A DNA stretch of 64,000 nucleotides, taken from Pseudomonadota bacterium. Its GTDB lineage: Bacteria; Cyanobacteriota; Vampirovibrionia; Obscuribacterales; Obscuribacteraceae. The DNA lies in contig JAJPGY010000013.1 of assembly GCA_021325555.1 (NCBI GenBank), positions 1-64,000 on the forward strand, in the 5' to 3' direction. The position numbers and the translations under genes are program-made. This document shows, in pieces, positions 43,788 through 53,221 of the stretch; the first letter of the stretch is position 1, and every line of letters begins with the position of its first letter. Below the pieces are notes generated by a model. It worked only from the letters and a program-made list of their open reading frames with translations, did not search any database and was not told where the DNA came from.

Positions 43788-43891
43788 TTTTTGGCCCTCC
43801 ACGTTGTCAGAATTACGTCCATAATTCATATAACGTGCGCGCATCGAAAAAAGTTCAACCCGGCAGGGTCTCTCTTTCAGACTGGAAATTT

Positions 43892-44344
43892 CTAGCTGCG
43901 ACCCATGAACGGAGCTGCGGCAGGATTGCAGCAGCTCACGCAGGACTTCCGCTCTCCGACGAACAGATGCTTGCGCACAACCGCCAGTGCCAGCGCATAT
44001 TTGCTGCCACTTGTCGGGTCGCAGCAAAGCGATTGCATGTCCGCCACCACGATACCGGCCACACCGGCAGGGTCTGAGCAGCGGCAGAACATGAGAGCTC
44101 TCCGCACCCAGGCATCAACGTCGAAACTGGTGGGCATGAACCCGGGATCGCAGCGATAGCAGACAAGCGAGCGCGTGACCCGCCACAGTCCCGGGCGGCA
44201 GACGTTCTTGCCGGTCCCGACTTCGTGCTCGAGAAAGACCAGGTTATAGCCTTTCTCCTGGCAGAAACGGCGGATCTGCCCGGGCTGCTTTGATTCGTCG
44301 AAGGCCCGGGCCGAGGACTCCCTGGCGTAGCCCACCACGATCAT
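43892..44344 (-). CDS. Resolvase-like catalytic domain, stand-alone
   Basis: The product is 150 aa from ATG 44344. IVVGYARESS has the Arg8 and nucleophile Ser10 of serine recombinases. Q-x-x-x-IRRFCQEKGYNLVFLEHE and GIVVADMQSLCCDP fit the rest of the N-terminal resolvase fold. The sequence between about residues 50 and 90 is Cys-rich and unusual. No C-terminal helix-turn-helix or zinc beta-ribbon domain follows. It may be a decayed mobile-element recombinase, or a domesticated regulator like other solitary resolvase domains. It lies beside the orphan AbiEi-like gene. Confidence 0.65.
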   Translation of the reverse strand: MIVVGYARESSARAFDESKQPGQIRRFCQEKGYNLVFLEHEVGTGKNVCRPGLWRVTRSLVCYRCDPGFMPTSFDVDAWVRRALMFCRCSDPAGVAGIVVADMQSLCCDPTSGSKYALALAVVRKHLFVGERKSCVSCCNPAAAPFMGRS

Positions 44345-44445
44345 GCTGCTTCTGCCCCGGCTGTCGGCCTGCATCATCCCGAACCATGACCTTGAGGCCG
44401 GATCCCTTGCCCGGCCCGTACCGGAGATCTACCCGGGCCGACCCT

Positions 44446-45366
44446 TCAAGGCCACTCGGCCGCGAAAAGAAACCGGCGAGCCAGCGGCACGGCGGCAGAC
44501 TGGCTGGTGCCCGACGGCGCCCGCGCGCAGAAAGCATGCCGGGGCGCATCCCAGGGGAAGTAGCCGGTGACCCAGGACTGAAAGCTCTTGCCGTGCGGCG
44601 CGGTGCCGGTCTTAACGGCCAGGCGCAACTTGTTCTCCGGATCGATCTGCCGGGCGGTGCCCAGCCGGCAGGCCATCTTCATCCCCTCGCCGAGCAGATC
44701 CCAGGTTGCCCTGGACAGATCGAGCCGCGGGGCGACGTCGGAGGCGCCCGGCTCCTGCGCGTCGTAGAGCGCCGGCGGGCGCCCACGGGTGGCGATGAGC
44801 GCGCTCATCTGCAAGATCTGCAGCATCTGCGGCTTGAGCTCCTCGGCCAGGCCGAGCACGTATCTTTGCGGCTCGCCCTGAGCTATGTCCGGAAAAGGTC
44901 CGGAAGGGAAACCGGCCGCCGGCCTGTCCAGGGAAAACTTCCTGGCGTAAGCAAGAAAGAGCGGCGGCGCAAGCGACTCGGACGCCTGCACGAAGAACAC
45001 GTTGCAGGACTGCGCGATGGCCTGGGCAAAATCCAGCCGGCCGTGCGCCACCTGACAGGTGTAAGTCTGGCGGTGCAGCTGGATGGAGCCGCTGCACTCG
45101 AAGGTGACCTTGGCGGGCAGCAGGTTCTCCTCCCTGATCGCCGCCGCCCCGACGAGCTTCATCAGCGAGCCGGGCAACCCGGGCTCCATGGCCGTGCCCG
45201 TGGGAAAGCCTACCTGGCCGGTCTTCAAGTCGGCCCAAACGAAAGCTCCCTGGGCCGGCATCGCGGTGGCCGGCGGCCCTTTGATCACGCCACCCAAGCC
45301 GAAGAGCGATTTCAGAAACTGGCGCCGCCCGGTAGAATGTTCTGCGTTGTCCGATTTGGATCCCAT
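44446..45366 (-). CDS. Minimal penicillin-binding transpeptidase domain protein
   Basis: The product is 306 aa with Arg-Arg near the start (TGRRQFLKSLFGLGG, Tat- or Sec-like signal). The serine-acyl-transferase motifs are complete: S67-L-M-K70 (SxxK), S120-C-N122 (SxN) and K252-T-G254 (KTG). It lacks the glycosyltransferase and dimerisation domains of normal PBPs, and its length is close to a bare transpeptidase domain. It is divergent from AMMECR1 and macroglobulin genes; in proteobacteria, A2M genes pair with PBP1C, so a wall-repair partnership is inferred. Confidence 0.82.
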   Translation of the reverse strand: MGSKSDNAEHSTGRRQFLKSLFGLGGVIKGPPATAMPAQGAFVWADLKTGQVGFPTGTAMEPGLPGSLMKLVGAAAIREENLLPAKVTFECSGSIQLHRQTYTCQVAHGRLDFAQAIAQSCNVFFVQASESLAPPLFLAYARKFSLDRPAAGFPSGPFPDIAQGEPQRYVLGLAEELKPQMLQILQMSALIATRGRPPALYDAQEPGASDVAPRLDLSRATWDLLGEGMKMACRLGTARQIDPENKLRLAVKTGTAPHGKSFQSWVTGYFPWDAPRHAFCARAPSGTSQSAAVPLARRFLFAAEWP

Positions 45367-45416
45367 TTTTTACAAACCTGCCGAGAACATATAAGTGTAG
45401 CGGGTACATTGAACAG

Positions 45417-46037
45417 GTGAAATGGGGAGCGCCGCCGGTGCTTTGGAAAGTAAGTGGAGCCACCGCAGTGGCCCTTGTCTGTCTGCTCCGGCTCTCGAGC
45501 GCCGGGCAGGCCTGCACCGCATCGCTGACCGAAGTGGCCAGGCGCACGGTCGAATACTACTTTACAAGCGGGCGCCTGAAACACGGCTCGCTCACCAGGG
45601 TTATCGCAGAGTTTCCCGTCGATGAGCTGTGGCGCAAGCGCTCCGGCGTCTTTGTTACCCTTAGCCGCAACGGCAGATCGAGGGCTTGTTGGGGCTCGCT
45701 CACGCCTTGCCACGACGATCTGGTAACCTCTACCGTTTATGCGACCGTGGGCGCCCTTACCGAAGATTATCGTTACGCACGCATAAACGCAAACGAGTGG
45801 CGGCGTCTCAAGGTGCAGGTGACGGTAGTCAGGGCTCTGCAGCCGATCAGGAGCATAAGCGGACAAAATCCGCTTGTGGACGGGCTTCTCTTGCGCGCCG
45901 GCGGCCGGTCGGCGGTCTTGCTGCCCGGTGAGGCGCGCGATGCTTACTACCAGTTGGTTCAGGCAAAGGTGAAAGCCGGTGTCAGGCCCGGCGAGCCGGT
46001 TCAACTCTACAGGATAAAGGCCGATGTCTACCAGTGA
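45417..46037 (+). CDS. Secreted AMMECR1-domain protein
   Basis: The product is 206 aa with a signal peptide (SGATAVALVCLLRLSSAGQAC). The body matches the AMMECR1 fold: GVFVTLSRNGRSRACWGSL (the LRGCIG-equivalent segment), then STVYATVGALTEDYRYARI and RRLKVQVTVVRAL. Known AMMECR1 proteins are cytoplasmic, so export is unusual. The GTG start at 45417 has no good ribosome site. Its last 14 nt overlap the macroglobulin gene, so the two are co-translated. Confidence 0.78.
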   Translation: MKWGAPPVLWKVSGATAVALVCLLRLSSAGQACTASLTEVARRTVEYYFTSGRLKHGSLTRVIAEFPVDELWRKRSGVFVTLSRNGRSRACWGSLTPCHDDLVTSTVYATVGALTEDYRYARINANEWRRLKVQVTVVRALQPIRSISGQNPLVDGLLLRAGGRSAVLLPGEARDAYYQLVQAKVKAGVRPGEPVQLYRIKADVYQ

Positions 46038-49000
46038 AATCAGAGCACTTTACAAGAGCGACAAGAACACGTTGCTGTCCGTCAATCTGGCCCTGCTGAA
46101 GCTCCTGCTGCTGGCGGCGGTCTCCATCCTGCTCACCAGACCGGTTGGCTCTGTTGCGGGCCACATCGCCCTCGAGCAACAGCGCCTCGGTCTCTACTCC
46201 TACAACATGAGGGAGAACAAAGTTTACGCGGTCGTCGAAGGACCGCGCGGCAGCGAGGCTGTCGAGCGCGGGGCCTGGGTCAAGCCGGACGGCTCATTCC
46301 GCATAGATCAATTGCCGGTCGGCGAGTACAGCTTGAAGGTGCATGCCCAGGGCTATTCGACCGTATACGAGACAGGAATATTTGTGGAGAACGGCAAGGT
46401 AACGGAATTTCCCGAGACGATCACAATGAGCGTGCTCGAGCCGGGCGTGAGCGTGGCCTCCAACACCCGTGTCTTCACCACCGTGGAGAAGCCGCATTTC
46501 TGGGTTAACGCCAGCGGCGGCACGCACCTGAAGGTAAAAATCTACGCCCGGGAATTTCTCTCGCTTCTCAGCGGCAAACACGGCTGGTCGGACGACGACC
46601 TTAACGTCAGCCAGGACCTGCACATTTACAAGGCCGATGACGAAGTCCTCGACTTCGTCGAGAGCGGGCAGCCGGTCAAGTCGATGTCCCGGGAAGTAAC
46701 ACTGGATGATGAAGATTCGGCGCGCGCCGACTTCCGGCTTTCCGAGCCGCTTCCGCCGGGAGATTATTTTGCCGTCGCCACCCTGGCCAATGCCGAGGGG
46801 GAAACCGACCGCTCCCTTACGTGGTTCACCGTCACGGACGTCGGGCTCGTGATCAAGCAGGCCAGAAACACGACGCTGGTCCGGGCCGTCGATCTCAAGA
46901 CGCTCAAGCCCAGGCAGGGCGTGATGGTATCGGCGATGACCAACACAAACAACGCCATCGAGCCGACCGGGATAAGCGGCAAAACCGGGGCCGACGGCAC
47001 CGTCGAGCTGCCGGCGCTGTCCCGGCTGGCCAACGCCACCCTGCTCGTCTGCGGCTCGCTGGGCAACCAGCACGCCTTCGGCGAAATAACGACCGCCTCC
47101 AGCGATCACGATCAATATCAAACGTACTTTTACACCGACCGTCCGGTATACCGGCTGGGGCAGGCGGTGTATTTCAAGGCATTGGCCAGGATGCTCTCAC
47201 CCGACGGCTACCGCACGCCGGAAGCGGGGACGGAGGTGAGCGTCACCGCTGAAGACCCGGACAACAACAAGATCTGGAGCGGCGCTCTGCGTACAAACAA
47301 CCACGGCACCTTCCACGGGCTGGTCGAGATCCCGTCCGAAGGGAAAACCGGCTTGTACCAGCTCACCTTCGTCTACCCGGACGGCTCCAAGGACTACGAG
47401 CGTTTCGAGGTCGCCCAGTACCGCAAACCGGAGTACCAGGTGGAGGTAACGCCTGTAGAGCCACGGGTAGTAGCAGGCTCCAAGGTGCGCATGCGGGTGC
47501 GCGCGTCCTATTACTTCGGGGCACCGGTGCGCGACGCCCGCATCAAGTATTCGGTCTACGCGTCGACGGACTGGTCTTCACGCTACAAGCTGATGCCGCG
47601 TCCGGCCTACTACAGCTACTTCGACGACTGGGAAGACGAGGAGGCGGGAGCTGGTTATTACGACAGCTACAGCGGCGGCGACTACGTGAGCCAGGGATTC
47701 GCGCAGACGGACGACGCGGGCGAGGCGATAATCGAGTTCGACAGCCAGCCGATCGAGCCGGATCGCAGCCAGCCGTTCGGCTCGCAGTACCTGGACAAGA
47801 GCTACAAGGTGGAGGCGGAGGTGACCGACATAAGCCGCATGACCGTGCTCTCGAGCGGCTACTGCTCGGTGACCGCCGGCAACTTCGCGCTTTTCGTACA
47901 GCCTCATCAATTTGTGTGCCGGGCCGGTGACCCGATTGCGGTGGACTTCACGGCCGTCGGCTACGACCGCAAGCCGGTCGCTAATCAGGCGGTGGTGATC
48001 AAGCTCGTGCGCTGGCTCTATGACCGGGTCGAGCACACCTATCGCGGTCAGGAGCTGGAGGAGCAATACCAGGTCGTCACCGGCAGCGACGGCCAGGGGC
48101 GTGTCTCCTTCCGGACAAAAGGGGCCCTGCCAACCGATACCTACGTGGTTACCGCCGAAGCGATAGACTCGCAGAATCACCTGGTTTACGACGAGAGCAG
48201 CGTCTGGATCGCCAACGCCTCGATTCCCTATATGCTGTCGGCGGACGAGTCCCAGCGCCAGGCCCTGCAGGTGAAGCTGGACAAAGGCGCCTACCGCCCC
48301 GGCGAGACGGCCAGGGTGATGATAAGCGGCCCCTTTACCGGCAGCGAGGGGGCCGATGCGCTGGTGACGGTGGAGGGACCGAAACTCTATCGCCGCCAGA
48401 TCGTGCCGATGACCGCCACGGCGGCGATGGTCGAGATCCCGGTCGAAAGCGCTTACGAGCCCAATGTATACGTGACTGTGGCCATAGTCGGGCCCGGCCA
48501 CCAGTTCTATGAGCAGTCGAAGATCATGAAGGTGGCGCCGCAGGAGCACTTCCTGAACGTCACGGTCGACACGGACAAGACCAGGTACAGGCCGGGAGAC
48601 AAGGTCACCTACACGATCCACGCCAGCTACCCCAACGGCAAGCCGGCGCCCGACACCGAGCTTTCCCTGGGCGTCGTCGACGAAAGCATCTACGCTATAA
48701 GGCCGGAGCAGGCGCAGGACATCCAGAAGTTCTTCTACAGCCGGCGTTACAACGACGTCAGCACGATCTGCAGCTTCCCCGAGCAGTACTCGGGCGGGCC
48801 GGACAAGATCGAGCCCAAAGTGCGCAAGGACTTCCGCGATACCGCCGCCTGGCTGCCGGAGGTCACCACCAACGCGGACGGCATCGCCATAGCCAGCATC
48901 ACGCTGCCGGATAACCTGACGACCTGGCGCGCCACCGTCCGCGGTATCAACACATCCGTCGACGTCGGGCAGGCAACCAACAAGATCGTCTCCACCCAGG

Positions 49001-51066
49001 AGATGATTCTGCGCCTGGCGCTGCCGCGCTTTTTCACCGAGGGCGACCAGGGGCTGATCACGGCGGTGGTGCACAACTACACGGGCAAGCCGCAGAGCGT
49101 CAGGGTGACGCTCGCCGCCTCCGGGCAGTTCCAGCTCCACCAGGCGCCCGTCCAGGAGCGCCAGATTGCCCCTGACAAGGCGGAGCGCTACCAGTGGCCG
49201 GTCACGGCGGTCTCCTCCGGAGAGGCGACAATCGCCGCCAGGGCCATCGGGCAAACGGCCGGTGACGCCATGGAAAGGAAGCTCCCGGTGCGTTCTCTCG
49301 GGCTGCCCGCGTTCTCGGCCCGCAGCGGCTGCTTGCGCGGCGATCCCGACCAGGTCACGCTGCCGGTGGGGCTGTCCCGCGATGCCGCGCCCGAGACCGC
49401 CCGGTATCAACTGAGCGTGGCGCCTTCTTCCATCGGCCCGGTTCTGGGCAATTTCGACACGCTCATCAAGTATCCCTACGGCTGCACTGAGCAGACGATG
49501 AGCAGGCTCATGCCTTCGGTGGTGGCGATGCGGCTGCACCAGCAGCTGGCGGTGCCGATCGATCCGGCATCCAGGCAGCTCTTCGCCGACGTCTACAAGC
49601 GCTCGCTCGAGAAGCTCAAGCATTATCAGCACGACGATGGCGGCTGGGGCTGGTGGGAATACGACCAGTCCAGCGTCTACCTGACCGCTCACGTCCTCGA
49701 GGGGCTTTATCTGCTGCGGTCGGCCGGATACGAGGTCGACTCGCACCCGGTCAGGCGCGCCCTCGACTGGCTGTCCCGCTCCCTGCCCGCCCTCCACAAG
49801 CAGCTCACCGATCCCCAGATCATGCACGATCACTATGCTGACCTGGAGGTGAAGGTGGACATGGCCGAGGCGCTCGACGCCATGAGCCTCTACGGGCAGA
49901 AGCCGCCTGCGCCATTGAGGGCCTGGCTGATCAAGGAGACCGACGGTCTGACACCGGAGGCGCTCTCCTTCTTGACCATGGCCTACAAGCGCTGGGGGGA
50001 TGACCAGGCGGCCGGGAGGTTTTTCCACCGTCTGGTTCAGATGGCCAACGTTCACGAGAACCTGGTCGATTGGGACCACAGCGAGACGATGCTCAAACTA
50101 TTGAGCGCCAACCCCAGAAGCAAGTCCTCCGTCTTGGACTACACCTACCGCTTCACCGGCGTGGAGACGACGGCGTTGGCACTGCGGGCGGTGCTGGCCA
50201 TGGAGCCCGAGAACCACGAGCGCATCGACAACATAAAGGAGTGGCTGCTCCTCCAGCGTGACCGCGACGGCTGGGCCAACACGAAAACCACCTCCCAGGT
50301 CTTCGTGGCCCTTCTCGAAGAGGAGCTCGCGGACAGGGCGAAGACGCCGGCCGCCTTCTCCCTGGCGGCCTATCTGGCGGATGCCGCGCTGGCCACGCTC
50401 AATTTCGACCTCAAAAACGAGTACGGTCCGGAAACCAGGATCTCAGTGCCCGTAACAGCCACCCCGCGGCAGCTTACGCTCAAAAAGGCCGGGCCCGGGA
50501 GGCTCTATTACAACAGCCTGGTCACCTACATGCGCCACCTGAAGCCCGGCGACGAGATAGCTGAAAAATCGCTGCCCCGCGGCATCGGGCTGTCGCGGCA
50601 GTTCTTCCGCCTGCAGCCCGGGCCGATGAACGATAAGGGCCAGGTGCATTTCACCTCCCGGCTCATCTCCGACAGGACAATCAAAGCCGGGGAGACCGTG
50701 CTCATGAAGGTGCAACTGGAGACCCCGGTCGCCCTGCCCTATGTGATAGTCGAAGCGGCGCTGCCGAGCGGGGCGGAGGTGGCCTCCGAAGATCCACGGG
50801 CGAGCATGGTCGAAGGCGGGCAGAACGAAAGCGAGAGTTTCATGATCGGCGACTGGGGCGAGTGGTGGTGGACCCACCAGGACGTTCTGGACGACCGGAT
50901 CGTCTTTTTCGTGACCAACCTGCCGGCAGGCAAGCACGAGTTCTACACCATGGTGCGCATGGAGATGCCGGGCACCTTCCAGATAAACCCGATGTCCTTG
51001 ACCGGCATGTACACGAACAAGGTCCGCGCTTACTCCGGGCTCGACTATCTGAAGGTGGTGGAATGA
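46024..51066 (+). CDS. Bacterial alpha-2-macroglobulin with thioester
   Basis: The product is 1680 aa. An N-terminal signal or anchor (LLLAAVSILLTRPVG) is followed by macroglobulin beta domains (YTDRPVYRLGQAVYFKALAR at about 375, FLNVTVDTDKTRYRPGDKVTY at about 840) and the A2M core (VTTNADGIAIASITLPDNLT). The thioester YPYGCTEQT has C1154, E1156 and Q1157. A helical thioester domain and a C-terminal receptor-like domain follow. The intact CxEQ means it can trap proteases covalently. It is likely anchored in the periplasm and protects the envelope. It overlaps AMMECR1 upstream and VanW downstream. Confidence 0.92.
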   Translation: MSTSEIRALYKSDKNTLLSVNLALLKLLLLAAVSILLTRPVGSVAGHIALEQQRLGLYSYNMRENKVYAVVEGPRGSEAVERGAWVKPDGSFRIDQLPVGEYSLKVHAQGYSTVYETGIFVENGKVTEFPETITMSVLEPGVSVASNTRVFTTVEKPHFWVNASGGTHLKVKIYAREFLSLLSGKHGWSDDDLNVSQDLHIYKADDEVLDFVESGQPVKSMSREVTLDDEDSARADFRLSEPLPPGDYFAVATLANAEGETDRSLTWFTVTDVGLVIKQARNTTLVRAVDLKTLKPRQGVMVSAMTNTNNAIEPTGISGKTGADGTVELPALSRLANATLLVCGSLGNQHAFGEITTASSDHDQYQTYFYTDRPVYRLGQAVYFKALARMLSPDGYRTPEAGTEVSVTAEDPDNNKIWSGALRTNNHGTFHGLVEIPSEGKTGLYQLTFVYPDGSKDYERFEVAQYRKPEYQVEVTPVEPRVVAGSKVRMRVRASYYFGAPVRDARIKYSVYASTDWSSRYKLMPRPAYYSYFDDWEDEEAGAGYYDSYSGGDYVSQGFAQTDDAGEAIIEFDSQPIEPDRSQPFGSQYLDKSYKVEAEVTDISRMTVLSSGYCSVTAGNFALFVQPHQFVCRAGDPIAVDFTAVGYDRKPVANQAVVIKLVRWLYDRVEHTYRGQELEEQYQVVTGSDGQGRVSFRTKGALPTDTYVVTAEAIDSQNHLVYDESSVWIANASIPYMLSADESQRQALQVKLDKGAYRPGETARVMISGPFTGSEGADALVTVEGPKLYRRQIVPMTATAAMVEIPVESAYEPNVYVTVAIVGPGHQFYEQSKIMKVAPQEHFLNVTVDTDKTRYRPGDKVTYTIHASYPNGKPAPDTELSLGVVDESIYAIRPEQAQDIQKFFYSRRYNDVSTICSFPEQYSGGPDKIEPKVRKDFRDTAAWLPEVTTNADGIAIASITLPDNLTTWRATVRGINTSVDVGQATNKIVSTQEMILRLALPRFFTEGDQGLITAVVHNYTGKPQSVRVTLAASGQFQLHQAPVQERQIAPDKAERYQWPVTAVSSGEATIAARAIGQTAGDAMERKLPVRSLGLPAFSARSGCLRGDPDQVTLPVGLSRDAAPETARYQLSVAPSSIGPVLGNFDTLIKYPYGCTEQTMSRLMPSVVAMRLHQQLAVPIDPASRQLFADVYKRSLEKLKHYQHDDGGWGWWEYDQSSVYLTAHVLEGLYLLRSAGYEVDSHPVRRALDWLSRSLPALHKQLTDPQIMHDHYADLEVKVDMAEALDAMSLYGQKPPAPLRAWLIKETDGLTPEALSFLTMAYKRWGDDQAAGRFFHRLVQMANVHENLVDWDHSETMLKLLSANPRSKSSVLDYTYRFTGVETTALALRAVLAMEPENHERIDNIKEWLLLQRDRDGWANTKTTSQVFVALLEEELADRAKTPAAFSLAAYLADAALATLNFDLKNEYGPETRISVPVTATPRQLTLKKAGPGRLYYNSLVTYMRHLKPGDEIAEKSLPRGIGLSRQFFRLQPGPMNDKGQVHFTSRLISDRTIKAGETVLMKVQLETPVALPYVIVEAALPSGAEVASEDPRASMVEGGQNESESFMIGDWGEWWWTHQDVLDDRIVFFVTNLPAGKHEFYTMVRMEMPGTFQINPMSLTGMYTNKVRAYSGLDYLKVVE

Positions 51067-51764
51067 AAGGCTGCCCGCCGGCGACCCTGCCCGGCAAGCC
51101 GGCAAGCGGCCGGCTGACCTTTGCCCTTTATCTTTTGCCGCTGGCGCTCGCCGCCGCCGTCTGGGCGCTCGATCCTTTCGCCAGGCCCCTTGTGGTAAAG
51201 ACGTTCTCCCTGTCCGAGCTGAACCCGGCCCAGCGGGCCAACATAGCCGTCGCCGCCCGCGCCCTCGATGGCACCGTAGTTCGGCCGGGCGAGCGCTTCT
51301 CCTTCAACGGCCGCGTGGGGCCGCGCACCGGCAAGCACGGCTACGCCTACGCCAGCTCTTACCTGGGCAGCGAGAGCCCCCTCACCGCCGGCGGTGGCAT
51401 CTGCCTGCTCTCCTCGGCGCTCTACCAGGCCGCGCTCCAGTCCGGCTTCCCCATTTACGAGCGGGCCGCGCACGCGAGGACCGTGCGCTCGGTGCCGCCC
51501 GGGCTGGACGCCACCGTCTGGTACGGTCAGGCCGATCTGCGCTTCGGCAACAACGCCCCCTTCCCGATCATGATCGGCTGCCGGGTGGACGGCAGCAAGC
51601 TCGCGGTGGCAATCCTGGGCGCCCGCTTCGCGCGCGCTGAAAGCTGCCCTCTCTGGCGGCGGGTGACCTGCCTGAGCGGCTGCTGCCTGCAGGTGGAGGT
51701 GACCAGACGCCGGGACGGGCGCGCCGAGCTAGTCTCCCGGGACCTCTACCGGCTCAGCCGCTGA
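51063..51764 (+). CDS. VanW-family protein
   Basis: The product is 233 aa and starts at ATG 51063, overlapping the macroglobulin stop by 4 nt. A membrane helix (LTFALYLLPLALAAAVWAL) is followed by the VanW domain: RANIAVAARALDGTVVRPGERFSFNGRVG, ITAGGGICLLSSALYQAAL-like core (LTAGGGICLLSSALYQ), then HARTVRSVPPGLDATVWYGQADLRF. VanW domains occur in cell-wall proteins of unknown activity. It completes the AMMECR1-A2M-VanW operon, and its 3' end overlaps the convergent membrane-protein gene by 36 nt. Confidence 0.85.
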   Translation: MKGCPPATLPGKPASGRLTFALYLLPLALAAAVWALDPFARPLVVKTFSLSELNPAQRANIAVAARALDGTVVRPGERFSFNGRVGPRTGKHGYAYASSYLGSESPLTAGGGICLLSSALYQAALQSGFPIYERAAHARTVRSVPPGLDATVWYGQADLRFGNNAPFPIMIGCRVDGSKLAVAILGARFARAESCPLWRRVTCLSGCCLQVEVTRRRDGRAELVSRDLYRLSR

Positions 51765-53165
51765 GCGGGAAAAGGCGAAGTAAAGCAGCCCCGTAAGCAC
51801 GAACAGGCAGGCCGCCCCGGCGGCAAGCACCACCAGCTTGTCGGCGGCCGTGCCTTGATTGCCGAGGCTGATGAGCTCATTGCCGAGCAGGGCGAAGGCG
51901 ACCATCTGCACGGCCAGGAGCAGTACGCTCTCGTGCCCGGGGATGGACTGCCGGTACATGGCCGGCGCCAGCACCGCGCAAAGAACCGCCCCCACCGCGG
52001 CCGCCACCAGAAAGCTGGCCGTCGGCTCCTCGTGGAGGAAATAATCTCCGGCCAGCGGGCTTAGGCTGCCGGCGGCCAGGAAAACCGCGGTAAGCCAGCG
52101 CCGGTCGGTCAGATCGCGCAAGGCCAGGCTGGCCAGCATGGCGGCGAGCAAGCCGGCGTAGAGCGCGGCGCTGGTGTAAGCGTGGGTGAGGTTGATGCCG
52201 GTCACGTTCGGCACATAGGAAAGGACGAAAGACTGGACAAGGATCCTGGCCACCCAGAAGAGCGCCGCCGCGTGCGCGAAGCCGGCCCGCCCGGACAGGA
52301 GCATGGTTGGCGCCAGGACGACAAGCCCGAAGGTGCCAAAAAGGCGCGTGGCCACGAGCGTGAAGATGCCGATAAGTACAAGGACGGTCACCGCTTCCAC
52401 CGCCCCGTAATCGGCGGCCTCCTCCTTGTGCAGGGACTGGAAAAGGTAGCTGAGAAAGACGCCGCCGCCAGCCAGCACCGCCAGCCTGCTGAGATCGGGC
52501 GCCACCAGAAGCTTCATTATTATCAGCAGCACGAACAGGCCGCCGCTTGAGGCAAGCACTATCCTTTTGACGAACAGCTTGTCAACCCCGAGGAACGGGG
52601 TCTGCAGAAGGCGCATGACAAGGACGACCGCCAGCGTGCCCAGCAAAAGCCCTTCCCTGGACGCCTGCGCGGTGGCGGGCATCGCTGATTGCAGCCAGTT
52701 CAACCCGACAAGCCAGATTAAAGGCGGCAGGAGATCCTCGAGCGTCGGACCGGAGGAAAGCAGCAGGTGCTCGGCCGTTTTCCACACGGCAAGCCCGGCC
52801 ACGGCCGCGAAGCAGACCGGCGCCGTCGCTGCTTCGGGCAGGCAGCGCGTCCAGACCACGGTCAGCGCGAGCAGGATAACGCCGTTGAGCGGCGCCGGCA
52901 TGGACAGCCGCGAAAGCAGGAAGGGCAGGGCGGCGGCAAGCGCGAACCAGCGCAGGCTGCCGGCCGCCTGCAGGTGCGCAAATTGACCGGCAGCGATAAG
53001 AAGCAGAAAGGGCAAAAGGACGGCCGCAAAGCTTTTTGCCCAGCCCCAACCGGGCAGCCAGCTCATCTTGGCGAAAACCCGCCCGCGCAAGAAGGGGATC
53101 GCAAAAGCGGCCAGGGCCGAGGCCGCAAACAAGACAAGGACCGGTCCTGACATGCTCGGGCTCAC
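51729..53165 (-). CDS. Polytopic membrane protein of unknown function
   Basis: The product is 478 aa with about 13-14 hydrophobic segments and few charged residues. No transporter signature is recognised; the even helix distribution and GLVVLAPTMLLSGRAGFAHAAALF-type loops are not diagnostic. The GTG start at 53165 is preceded by GAGGAG 5 nt away; an ATG four codons later has no site. It is monocistronic, convergent with the VanW gene and divergent from the PDZ-CAP gene. Confidence 0.7.
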   Translation of the reverse strand: MSPSMSGPVLVLFAASALAAFAIPFLRGRVFAKMSWLPGWGWAKSFAAVLLPFLLLIAAGQFAHLQAAGSLRWFALAAALPFLLSRLSMPAPLNGVILLALTVVWTRCLPEAATAPVCFAAVAGLAVWKTAEHLLLSSGPTLEDLLPPLIWLVGLNWLQSAMPATAQASREGLLLGTLAVVLVMRLLQTPFLGVDKLFVKRIVLASSGGLFVLLIIMKLLVAPDLSRLAVLAGGGVFLSYLFQSLHKEEAADYGAVEAVTVLVLIGIFTLVATRLFGTFGLVVLAPTMLLSGRAGFAHAAALFWVARILVQSFVLSYVPNVTGINLTHAYTSAALYAGLLAAMLASLALRDLTDRRWLTAVFLAAGSLSPLAGDYFLHEEPTASFLVAAAVGAVLCAVLAPAMYRQSIPGHESVLLLAVQMVAFALLGNELISLGNQGTAADKLVVLAAGAACLFVLTGLLYFAFSRSAAEPVEVPGD

Positions 53166-53221
53166 GGGCGCTCCTCACCACGACGACCGGCCCAGTATAG
53201 CGTGCAAGGCCTGTGGTTTCT

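Noticed and set aside
47578..50079. An 833-codon minus-strand frame inside the macroglobulin gene.
   Set aside because: The A2M domains and thioester motif are on the plus strand.
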